From contig CAKUYG010000027.1 in assembly GCA_934702165.1 (NCBI GenBank), positions 1 through 16,477 of the forward strand: a DNA stretch of 16,477 bases, given 5' to 3'. The position numbers and the translations under genes are program-made. Origin of the DNA: an uncultured Bacteroidales bacterium (GTDB lineage: Bacteria > Bacteroidota > Bacteroidia > Bacteroidales > UBA932). Position 1 is the stretch's first letter; every line of letters starts with the position of its first letter. The notes under the pieces are model-generated. The model ran no database searches and was not told where the DNA came from. It saw nothing but the letters and a program-made list of their open reading frames with translations. This document shows positions 6,439 through 13,742 of this stretch, piece after piece.

Positions 6439-9400
6439 ATGACCAGAACACAATCCATCCTCCTTTCACTCTCCCTGCTCCTGGCGGGAGTGCCCCTTTC
6501 GGCCGGGACGGCCGTCGTGAACCTGCGTACAGAATCGATGCAGACTCCGATAGGCATCGATGAATCCAGACCTTATTTCAGTTGGCAGATGACTTCCGAC
6601 CGCATCGGAGCCGCACAGACTGCTTATAGGCTGACGGTTGCCGACAGCCCTGAAAAACTCTCCGGCGGCGATCTGGTCTTCGACAGCGGCCTGGTGCGTT
6701 CGGCCGAGTCGCTCAACATCCCTTATGACGGGTCGGCCTTGCGTGCTTCGACCAGATATTTCTGGAAAGTGAGCGTCACGGACGAGACGGGCGCGACAGT
6801 TGCCTCCGACCCCACCTGGTTTGAGACAGGCCTGATGGGCAGCGGCTGGAGCGGGGCACAGTGGATAGGCTCCGACAAGGTTGGCGCTTCCAAGTACCGT
6901 ACATTCTTCAACATAGACTACGATGTCCGCATCCCGGAAGGCAGCGGCCGTGCCGTGTTCGCATACAGCGTCAAGGACAAGGACAACTATATCACTGTGG
7001 GACTCGATGTCAGCGGCAAGCCGTCCCTCAGCGTGGACTACGCCGTGGAAGGAGACAAACGCCATCTTTCCACCATTGATGTCTCTGACATAATCACCCC
7101 GCAGGCCGCGCACTCCGCACATCACCTGACCCTCAAAGTCAGCACCCCGGGTTACCACCTCAAATCCAATCTGATAGTCCTTCTCGACGGCAAGATGCTG
7201 CGCCCGACGGAAGGCGTGCCAGGCGGCCCGGCGAGGGAAAACGTCTCTTCAGGCAACCCGTACCAGATGGTCATAACCCCTTACCCGGGCGGTGAACGCG
7301 TACACGACTGGGCCCGCCTGCACTCGATAGGCTTCCTCCAGCCGAAAGGGCAGAAAGCCGAGTTCTCGAATATAACGATTTCCGAGGATAACTGGGACAC
7401 GGTGCTCTACACCGATCCGGAGCCCAAGCACCTCGTCAACGGCAACGGACGCCTGCAGACCTGGGAGCCGTACGGCAAGGTCTCAGCCCCGATGCTCCGC
7501 CGCGGCATCGAGATTTCCCGTCCCCTCAAGAGCGCGAAACTCTATGTCACCGCGCGCGGAATCTATGAGTTCTACATCAACGGAGAACGTGTCAGCAACG
7601 ACTGGTTCAACCCGGGCTGGACGGATTACCGCTACCGTATAATGTACAACAGCTACGATGTCACCTCCATGCTGCGTCAGGGCTCCAACGGCCTCGGGGC
7701 CATGCTCGGAGCCGGCTGGTACAGCGACCTCAACATCTTCACTTCAGCATTCGTTGATCCTTACGGCATCAGGCAGTCACTGCTCGCCAAACTCCTGCTC
7801 ACCTACGAGGACGGCACCAGCGAAGTGGTCGTAACCGATGGCAAATGGAAGAAATACGACGACGGCCCGGTGACCCGCAACGGCTTCCAGTTCGGCGAGG
7901 ACTATGATGCACGCAAGGAAGTGGACGGCTGGACGCAGGGCGGGTTTGACGACTCGTCCTGGGATGCCGCCTGCATCTTCGAGCGCCCTGCCCCGAGCGT
8001 GAAGATCCAGGCCTATGTGGGTCTGCCGATACAGAACAACATCACCCTCACCGCCGTCAGCGTCAGCGAGCCGGTCAAGGGCACATTTGTCTACGACTTC
8101 GGCCAGAACGTGGTCGGCGTGCCGCGTCTCGAGGGCATGAAGGGCAAGGCGGGGCAGACCGTGACCCTCCGCTTCGGGGAGATGATCTATCCGGAGACGA
8201 TCCCTACAGCTCCGGTGGAGCCATATACCGTTGATACCTATAAGAAAATGAAGGGGCAGGTGTATATAGAGAATTACCGCGGCGCCATCTCCATCGACAA
8301 TTACATCATGCGCGGGCGCGCGGAAGGGGAGACCTGGCAGCCGCTCTTCACCGATCACGGCTTCCGCTACGTCTCCGTGACCGGCCTGAGCAAGCCGCTC
8401 CCGACTGAGTCCGTCAAGGCCGTGGTGCTCGAGTCCATAGGTGATGCCACCGCCACGTTCGAGAGCTCGGACAGCAACGTCAACCGCCTGTTCCAGAACA
8501 TCCTCTGGGGTCAGAGGGGCAACTTCCAGGCGGTGCCGACCGACTGTCCGCAGCGCGACGAGCGCCAGGGCTGGACCGGCGATGCCCAGGTCTTCGCCCG
8601 CACGGCCACCTACTTCAGCCCTTGGGTGGACAAGTTCTACGACAGGTGGTTCTATTCCGTCCGAGACAACCAGAACCTCGACGGCAGCTACTTCAACTAC
8701 TATCCTGTCACCGGCCGTCCGCCTTACGGCTTCACCAACGAGAATCCGGGCTGGATGGGCTGGATGGAGGCAGGCATCATAGTGCCTTATCAAGTCTATA
8801 TGCAATATGGTGACATCAAGGCTGTTGCGCAGATGTATGACTCCATGGTCCGCTACATGGACTATCTGGAGCGCCAGGCCAAAGGATTCCTCCAACCGGA
8901 CTCCGGCATCGGTGATCATCTCGCCGTGGAACGGACCAACATCGGTCTCACCAACACGGCCTACTACGCTTACGATGCCTACATGATGTCCAAGATGGCC
9001 GCAGCCCTCGGTAAGAAATCCGATGCGGCCAAGTACTCCGCCCTGTACGACAACATCAAGGCCGCATTCAACAGGACCTACGTCCGTGAGGACGGTGTGA
9101 CTGTGGCGCCTTACAAGGCTGTCAAGTGGCCCGGGATGCCAGAAGCCTCAGATGCACCTAAAGATGGAGAACTTGTCCCGGTTGACACCCAGACCTCTTA
9201 TGCCCTGCCTCTGCGCTTCGGTCTCTTCGACGACTCCGTCAAGGACAAGGCCGTGGCGAATCTTGTCAAGAACATCCGCGAGCACGGCGACAAGCTCACC
9301 ACAGGGTTCATCGGCACCCCTTATCTCAATCCCGCCCTCTCAGACGCCGGCCGGGATGGTGTGGCTTTCACCCTCTTCGAGCAGAAGGACTGCCCGTCCT

Positions 9401-9876
9401 GGCTCTATCCTGTCCTCCAGGGTGCCACCACCATGTGGGAGAGGTGGAACTCCTACACCATCGAGAACGGCTTCGGCCCGGTGGACATGAACTCGTTCAA
9501 CCACTATGCCTACGGGGCGATAGGGGAGTGGATGTACGCATACCTGCTCGGTTTCCAGAGAGATGAGGACAGACCGGCCTACAAGCACATCATCCTCCAA
9601 CCGCGAGTCGGGGGAGACCTTGAGTATGTCAACGGAGGCTTCGAGACCCCGTACGGGCGCATCGACGGCGGCTGGGAGAAGACTGCGCGCGGCTACATAT
9701 ACCGTGTGACGATCCCGGCCAACACCACCGCATCGCTCACTCTTCAGGCTCCGGGCATCCCGGCTGTCAAAGTGCTGCGCGGCGGGGAGGGCGTGGGCCC
9801 TCTGCGTAGCCTCAAGGGCCGCGTGATGGCCGAACTCAAATCCGGCAGCTACGAATTTGAAATCACAACGAAATGA
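6439..9876 (+). CDS. GH78 alpha-L-rhamnosidase, secreted
   Basis: 1145 residues with signal peptide (MTRTQSILLSLSLLLAG, cleavage near residue 22). It removes non-reducing alpha-L-rhamnose from glycans. Domains in order: N-terminal beta-sandwich about 24-145 (VVNLRTESMQTPIGIDESRP, the usual GH78 opening); an inserted jelly-roll-like module about 152-317; Bac_rhamnosid_N about 367-505 (ARGIYEFYINGERV...NPGWTDY); a concanavalin-like domain about 510-660 (YDFGQNVVG); the (alpha/alpha)6 catalytic barrel about 671-1038; C-terminal beta domain about 1045-1145. Catalytic motifs are complete: DERQGWTGDAQ with general acid Glu708, and TTMWERWNS with general base Glu1001, plus NHYAYGAIGEW. Its stop overlaps the ATG of the dipeptidase frame (ATGA), implying co-transcription. 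It is divergent from the CE15-sulfatase operon. Longer than most family members because of the insert. Confidence 0.96.
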   Translation: MTRTQSILLSLSLLLAGVPLSAGTAVVNLRTESMQTPIGIDESRPYFSWQMTSDRIGAAQTAYRLTVADSPEKLSGGDLVFDSGLVRSAESLNIPYDGSALRASTRYFWKVSVTDETGATVASDPTWFETGLMGSGWSGAQWIGSDKVGASKYRTFFNIDYDVRIPEGSGRAVFAYSVKDKDNYITVGLDVSGKPSLSVDYAVEGDKRHLSTIDVSDIITPQAAHSAHHLTLKVSTPGYHLKSNLIVLLDGKMLRPTEGVPGGPARENVSSGNPYQMVITPYPGGERVHDWARLHSIGFLQPKGQKAEFSNITISEDNWDTVLYTDPEPKHLVNGNGRLQTWEPYGKVSAPMLRRGIEISRPLKSAKLYVTARGIYEFYINGERVSNDWFNPGWTDYRYRIMYNSYDVTSMLRQGSNGLGAMLGAGWYSDLNIFTSAFVDPYGIRQSLLAKLLLTYEDGTSEVVVTDGKWKKYDDGPVTRNGFQFGEDYDARKEVDGWTQGGFDDSSWDAACIFERPAPSVKIQAYVGLPIQNNITLTAVSVSEPVKGTFVYDFGQNVVGVPRLEGMKGKAGQTVTLRFGEMIYPETIPTAPVEPYTVDTYKKMKGQVYIENYRGAISIDNYIMRGRAEGETWQPLFTDHGFRYVSVTGLSKPLPTESVKAVVLESIGDATATFESSDSNVNRLFQNILWGQRGNFQAVPTDCPQRDERQGWTGDAQVFARTATYFSPWVDKFYDRWFYSVRDNQNLDGSYFNYYPVTGRPPYGFTNENPGWMGWMEAGIIVPYQVYMQYGDIKAVAQMYDSMVRYMDYLERQAKGFLQPDSGIGDHLAVERTNIGLTNTAYYAYDAYMMSKMAAALGKKSDAAKYSALYDNIKAAFNRTYVREDGVTVAPYKAVKWPGMPEASDAPKDGELVPVDTQTSYALPLRFGLFDDSVKDKAVANLVKNIREHGDKLTTGFIGTPYLNPALSDAGRDGVAFTLFEQKDCPSWLYPVLQGATTMWERWNSYTIENGFGPVDMNSFNHYAYGAIGEWMYAYLLGFQRDEDRPAYKHIILQPRVGGDLEYVNGGFETPYGRIDGGWEKTARGYIYRVTIPANTTASLTLQAPGIPAVKVLRGGEGVGPLRSLKGRVMAELKSGSYEFEITTK

Positions 9877-9974
9877 AAGAGTAAATCGAACAGAACCGTG
9901 AGCGCTTCCTTCAGGAGCTCTTCACCATCCTGCGCATCCCATCGATAAGTGCCAGGCAGGAGCATAAGGCTGAC
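9873..9974 (+). other. Expected N-terminal coding segment of the M20 dipeptidase, interrupted by TAA at codon 4
   Basis: The dipeptidase frame continues upstream of its first internal ATG: ATG AAA GAG TAA ATC GAA CAG..., where the ATG (9873-9875) overlaps the rhamnosidase stop codon as ATGA. Apart from the TAA at 9882-9884 the translation (IEQNRERFLQELFTILRIPS then ISARQEHKADMYRCAE) is what the family shows at its N-terminus, where codon 4 is normally an ordinary residue, often Tyr or a similar one. A single base change from TAC or TAT would explain it. As it stands a 3-residue mini-ORF precedes the gene. Confidence 0.85.
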
Positions 9975-11258
9975 ATGTACCGCTGCGCCGAGACGCTTGC
10001 CGACCTCCTCCTGGAGGCCGGCGCGGACGAGGCCGGAGTCTGCGACACCGACGGCAACCCAGTGGTCTTCGGGCAGAAGATCATCGACCCTTCGTTGAGC
10101 ACCGTGCTCGTCTATGGGCACTATGATGTCCAGCCGCCGGAGCCGCTTGAGAAGTGGAACTCCGACCCTTTCGAGCCGGAAGTGCACGACGGGGCCATCT
10201 GGGGCCGCGGTGCCAACGATGACAAGGGCCAGCTCTTCATGCATATCAAGGCCTTCGAATATCTGCTGCGCAGCGGAAAACTCAGGCACAATGTCAAGTT
10301 CCTTTTCGAAGGAGAAGAGGAGATCGGAAGCCCGTCGCTCCCGTCGTGGATCAAGTCCCACAAGAAACTCCTCAAGGCCGACATCTGCCTTGTCAGCGAC
10401 ACCACGATGATAAGTGACAAAGTCCCGTCCATCAACTGCGGGATGAGAGGTCTCAGTTATCTGGAAGTCAAGGTCATAGGACCGAATAAAGATCTTCACT
10501 CGGGACATTACGGAGGAGCTGTGGCCAACCCGATTCAGGTCCTCTGCGAGATGATCTCCAAGCTCATCGATGCTGACGGGCGCGTCACCGTCCCGGGATT
10601 TTACGATGATGTGGTGGAACTCTCCCGTGCGGAGCGCCGCATGCTCGCCAGGGCCCCGTTCAACATGCAGGAATACAAGGACTTCCTCGGAGTCCGCGCC
10701 CTTCGCGGAGAGAAAGGCTATACCCCTCTGGAGCAGACAGGCATAAGGCCTTGCCTTGATGTCTGCGGCATCTGCGGCGGCTATACCGGCGAAGGGGCCA
10801 AGACGGTGCTTCCTTCGGAGGCCCGCGCCAAGATCTCCATGAGGCTTGTCCCTGATCAGCGCAGCGCTGACATCACCAGACGATTTGCCCGCTACTTCAA
10901 GTCTCTCGCCCCTCGCTGCGTGAGGGTTGAGGTCAAGGAGTGCGAGGGCGGTGACGGATTCCTCATCCCTATCGGCTCATCAGCCTACAAGGCCGCCGCC
11001 CGCGCCATGGGCGAGGTCTACGGGGTGGAACCGGTGCCGTCGCGCGGCGGCGGCTCGATCGCGGTGCTGGCGGAGGTTCAGAAGATTCTGGGCATCGATC
11101 CGCTGCTGATGGGCTTCGGCCTGGAGCGGGATACGATACACTCGCCTAACGAGAGTTTTCTTCTGAGCCAGTTCTTCCGCGGTATGGAGTCCATCGCCAA
11201 GTTCTACGAGTATTGGAGTCCGGACTCTGATGCATCGGTGTCTGCTGGCCGCGCTTGA
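9975..11258 (+). CDS. M20-family metallopeptidase (cytosolic dipeptidase type), start uncertain
   Basis: 427 residues from the ATG at 9975; 461 sense codons plus one stop if counted from 9873. No signal peptide, so cytosolic. It would hydrolyse dipeptides with two zinc ions. Metal and catalytic motifs are present: His49/Asp51 in VYGHYDVQPP, the Asp pair 82-83 in GRGANDDKG, catalytic base Glu115 and ligand Glu116 in FEGEEEIGS, Asp in LVSDTT, and the C-terminal His in DTIHSPNESF. A lid/dimerisation domain lies in the middle (about residues 165-330). The ATG at 9975 loses the family's first helix but no catalytic residue; an AGGAG lies 13 nt upstream of it. The ATGA overlap of the upstream frame with the rhamnosidase implies the ancestral gene was translationally coupled to it. 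Either this is a real nonsense mutation with re-initiation, a sequencing error, or a decaying gene. Confidence 0.88.
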   Translation: MYRCAETLADLLLEAGADEAGVCDTDGNPVVFGQKIIDPSLSTVLVYGHYDVQPPEPLEKWNSDPFEPEVHDGAIWGRGANDDKGQLFMHIKAFEYLLRSGKLRHNVKFLFEGEEEIGSPSLPSWIKSHKKLLKADICLVSDTTMISDKVPSINCGMRGLSYLEVKVIGPNKDLHSGHYGGAVANPIQVLCEMISKLIDADGRVTVPGFYDDVVELSRAERRMLARAPFNMQEYKDFLGVRALRGEKGYTPLEQTGIRPCLDVCGICGGYTGEGAKTVLPSEARAKISMRLVPDQRSADITRRFARYFKSLAPRCVRVEVKECEGGDGFLIPIGSSAYKAAARAMGEVYGVEPVPSRGGGSIAVLAEVQKILGIDPLLMGFGLERDTIHSPNESFLLSQFFRGMESIAKFYEYWSPDSDASVSAGRA

Positions 11259-11339
11259 TGTGGTGCCATCCGTTGGTCCCCGTCCTGCTCAGGTGTCGTG
11301 ACGGATAACCGATTGAAAATCAGTAAATTAAATGAATGT

Positions 11340-11376
11340 CTCCTACCGAAATCGGTGGGAGATGTTTGTTTATGTT
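11340..11376 (+). terminator. Probable terminator of the rhamnosidase-dipeptidase unit
   Basis: Stem 11340-11348 pairs with 11353-11361 (9 bp, one G-T pair) on an AAAT loop, followed by a T-rich but interrupted stretch (ATGTTTGTTTATGTTT). ACCGATT at 11308-11314 can alternatively pair with AATCGGT at 11350-11356, opening this hairpin. It lies before the promoter at 11412. Confidence 0.55.
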
Positions 11377-11411
11377 TCTGTTGCTCAAGGACTTATGTGT
11401 CACCCATTATG

Positions 11412-11443
11412 TTTGCAGGAGAGAGGGATTTTGATTAAGTTTG
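11412..11443 (+). promoter_or_regulatory. Bacteroides-type promoter of the DPP IV-like operon
   Basis: A TTTG -33 box (11412-11415), a 20-nt spacer and a perfect TAAGTTTG -7 box (11436-11443) match the TTTG / TAnnTTTG consensus at every position. The start site would be near 11450, some 14 nt before the ATG at 11464, which rules out the upstream in-frame ATG at 11332 as the main start. Confidence 0.82.
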
Positions 11444-11463
11444 CGGCAAATTGCGAATTTGCT

Positions 11464-11898
11464 ATGACAAAGAAGACAAAGGTGATCTCCTGGATCGTGG
11501 GAGTGCTGCTGGTGGCAGCGGCTACAGTGTTCTATTTCAAGTTCTATTTCGTCTTCGGCGACGGAGTCAAGGCCGGAGAACTCAACCAGATTGTCCACAA
11601 GGGATGGGTCTGGAAGACCTACGAAGGACGTCTCATCCAGACAGGCTTCAACAGCACCAAGCGCAGCGGAAGCCTCCAGTCCAACGAGTTCAATTTCTCA
11701 GTGACCGACAAGGCTGTGGCCGATTCTCTGATGAGGTGCAGCGGCAAGATGGTCGAGCTTCACTACAAGGAATACAACGGCTGGCTGCCTTGGCGCGGCA
11801 TGCAGAGATACGTCGTGGACAAGATCATCTCGGTCACCAAACCGTCTGCGGCTTCTGAAGTCCCGATCATCACAGGAGGGGAGGAGACAAGCTTATGA
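11464..11898 (+). CDS. Conserved Bacteroidales membrane-anchored hypothetical protein
   Basis: 144 residues. MTKKTK is followed by one transmembrane or signal-anchor helix (residues 7-26, ISWIVGVLLVAAATVFYF), leaving a small periplasmic domain. That domain has the pattern GVKAGELNQIVHKGWVWKTY, EGRLIQTGF, SNEFNFSV and VELHYKEY...LPWRG, which I recall from widely conserved uncharacterised proteins of Bacteroidales (some database entries carry an unsupported 6-phosphogluconate dehydrogenase label; it has no dehydrogenase fold). The start at 11464 is chosen because it gives the helix and fits the promoter just upstream. Its stop overlaps the next gene's ATG (ATGA), so it is coupled to the DPP IV-like peptidase. 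No function is known; a role in the cell envelope is inferred from the anchor. Confidence 0.85.
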   Translation: MTKKTKVISWIVGVLLVAAATVFYFKFYFVFGDGVKAGELNQIVHKGWVWKTYEGRLIQTGFNSTKRSGSLQSNEFNFSVTDKAVADSLMRCSGKMVELHYKEYNGWLPWRGMQRYVVDKIISVTKPSAASEVPIITGGEETSL

Positions 11899-13742
11899 CA
11901 GGAGGGCTCATTTTCATCATAGCGGCCGTAATCTCCACCCATCCGGCAGGTAACCCCAATGCAAGGCTGCTCACAGTGGAGGAGTCGGTGGGACAGGGAC
12001 CTCGGTCAGTCTATCCCGAGAGGGTGAAGCTCTGGTGGGACGCTTCAAGCAAACTCACCAAGGAGCGTCCGGCTTTCTCGAAGCCGACTTATACTCTTCC
12101 CCAGAGCGAGGGTCCAGGGATAGTCTATGGGCAGACCGTCAGCCGCAACGAGTTCGGCATCAGCGGGGGAGTCTTCCCCTCAGCGGACGGCAAGCGGCTC
12201 GCTGTATACCGCAAAGACGAGTCGGCGGTGAGCCGTTTCCCGCTCTTCGACATCACCACCCGGACCGGCAGCACCCGCGAGATCCGCTACCCGATGGCCG
12301 GCATGCCTTCGGAGAAGATTTCCGTCTGCATCTGTGACACTTCCGGCCAGGTTCTCACCACCCTCAAGGTGGACGACTTCGATGAGGAGCGCTACCTGAC
12401 GGGGGTGACCTGGTCGCCTGACGGAAAATATGTCTTCGTCCAGGTGCTCGACCGCCCGCAGCACAACCTCAGACTCAACATGTACCGCGCCTCCGACGGC
12501 AGTTTCGTACGCACGCTTCTTACCGAGCACAACGATGCCTGGGTGGAGCCGCAGGAGGGACTGCACTTCATCAAGGGCAGCTATGAGTTCCTCTACAGCA
12601 CCGACAACCGTGATGGTTACCGTAATCTCTATCTCTGTGACACTCTCGGCCATGTCTCACGCCTCACTCAGTGCAACGCTGACGTCCAGTACATCGCCAA
12701 CGACGGGCGCAACGTCTTCTACACCTCTGCCGAGGTCTCCCCGATAGAGAACCACCTCTTCAAGGTGAGTCTCAAGGGGCTTAAAGCCGGCAGGCCGAAG
12801 CGGCTCACTTTTGAACGCGGCTGGCACCAGATCGACATGTCACCGGACTGCACCAAGTTCATAGACCGCTACAGCAGCCTCAACGTGCCGGGCGTAACGG
12901 TGGTCAAGGACATCGACGGGGAAGTGATCAACCACATCCTCACCGCCATCGACCCGCTTGACGAGTATGCCCAGTGCAAGGTGGAGCTCGGTACGGTGAA
13001 GTCCGCCGACGGGCGTTTCGACAACTATTACCGTCTCTATTATCCGCGAGGTTTCGATCCTTCCAAGAAATACCCTCTCATCGTCTATGTCTATGGTGGG
13101 CCTCATTCCCAGATGGTTACAGACAGCTGGCTCGGGGGAGTGAGGATGTGGGAGATGATGATGGCACAGAAAGGCTATGTGGTCTATGTCCAGGACAACC
13201 GGGGCACGCAGAACCGGGGAGCCGCTTTCGAGAAGGCCATCAACCGCCAGTGCGGCCAGGCTGAGATGGAAGATCAGATGGAGGGGATCAGAACCCTGCT
13301 GGCCACCTGCCCGTGGATAGACCGTGACCGCATCGGGGTACACGGCTGGAGCTACGGCGGGTTCATGACATTGTCCCTTGCCACCAATAACCCCGGATTT
13401 TTCAAGGTCGCTGTGGCCGGCGGCCCGGTGATCGACTGGAAGTGGTATGAGGTAATGTACGGCGAGCGCTACATGGACACCCCACAGACCAACCCGGAAG
13501 GCTTCGAGAAGACATCCCTGCTGCCCAAGGCTGCTGACCTCACTGGCCGTGTGCTCATCTGCCAGGGCGTGCTGGACGACACCGTGGTGTGGGAGCATTC
13601 GCTCAACTTCATCCAGGAGTGCATCAAGGCGGAGAAACGTGTGGACTATTTCCCGTATCCACTTGAACCCCACAACATGAGAGGCCGTGCCAGAGTGCAT
13701 CTATACGACAAGATAACAGACTATTTCGAGACTTATTTATGA
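11895..13742 (+). CDS. DPP IV-like S9B serine peptidase with shortened propeller
   Basis: 615 residues. Family members cleave X-Pro (or similar) dipeptides from peptide N-termini. The C-terminal alpha/beta hydrolase domain (about 378-615) is complete: oxyanion-side YVYGGPHSQ, nucleophile Ser486 in HGWSYGGF, Asp561 in GVLDDTV, His593 in EPHNMRG. The propeller part includes IVYGQTVSRNEFGISGGVF, YPMAGM and WVEPQEGLHF, the segment where DPP IV enzymes bind the peptide amino end. After the opening TVEESVGQGPRSVYPERVKL the sequence jumps almost at once to a segment that normally lies over 100 residues further on, so an N-terminal propeller portion seems missing; relatives are usually 700-740 residues. 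A hydrophobic N-terminus (residues 5-15) with no basic residue is a weak signal peptide. Coupled by ATGA overlaps to genes on both sides. Confidence 0.93.
   Translation: MTGGLIFIIAAVISTHPAGNPNARLLTVEESVGQGPRSVYPERVKLWWDASSKLTKERPAFSKPTYTLPQSEGPGIVYGQTVSRNEFGISGGVFPSADGKRLAVYRKDESAVSRFPLFDITTRTGSTREIRYPMAGMPSEKISVCICDTSGQVLTTLKVDDFDEERYLTGVTWSPDGKYVFVQVLDRPQHNLRLNMYRASDGSFVRTLLTEHNDAWVEPQEGLHFIKGSYEFLYSTDNRDGYRNLYLCDTLGHVSRLTQCNADVQYIANDGRNVFYTSAEVSPIENHLFKVSLKGLKAGRPKRLTFERGWHQIDMSPDCTKFIDRYSSLNVPGVTVVKDIDGEVINHILTAIDPLDEYAQCKVELGTVKSADGRFDNYYRLYYPRGFDPSKKYPLIVYVYGGPHSQMVTDSWLGGVRMWEMMMAQKGYVVYVQDNRGTQNRGAAFEKAINRQCGQAEMEDQMEGIRTLLATCPWIDRDRIGVHGWSYGGFMTLSLATNNPGFFKVAVAGGPVIDWKWYEVMYGERYMDTPQTNPEGFEKTSLLPKAADLTGRVLICQGVLDDTVVWEHSLNFIQECIKAEKRVDYFPYPLEPHNMRGRARVHLYDKITDYFETYL

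Noticed and set aside
7777..8919. A 380-codon open frame on the minus strand inside the rhamnosidase gene
   Set aside because: Its translation is rich in His, Val, Asp and Leu without any motif, and it lies wholly antisense to conserved GH78 sequence including the catalytic motif. It is a by-product of GC-rich codon use.
11332..11463. N-terminal extension of the 144-aa protein from the ATG at 11332
   Set aside because: It would span the terminator hairpin and the promoter, has no signal-peptide logic and is Cys/Met-rich; the ATG at 11464 fits the promoter and the membrane helix.
12840..13700. A 286-codon minus-strand open frame opposite the DPP IV-like gene
   Set aside because: It covers the antisense of the conserved hydrolase domain; no motif, no promoter, low-complexity composition.
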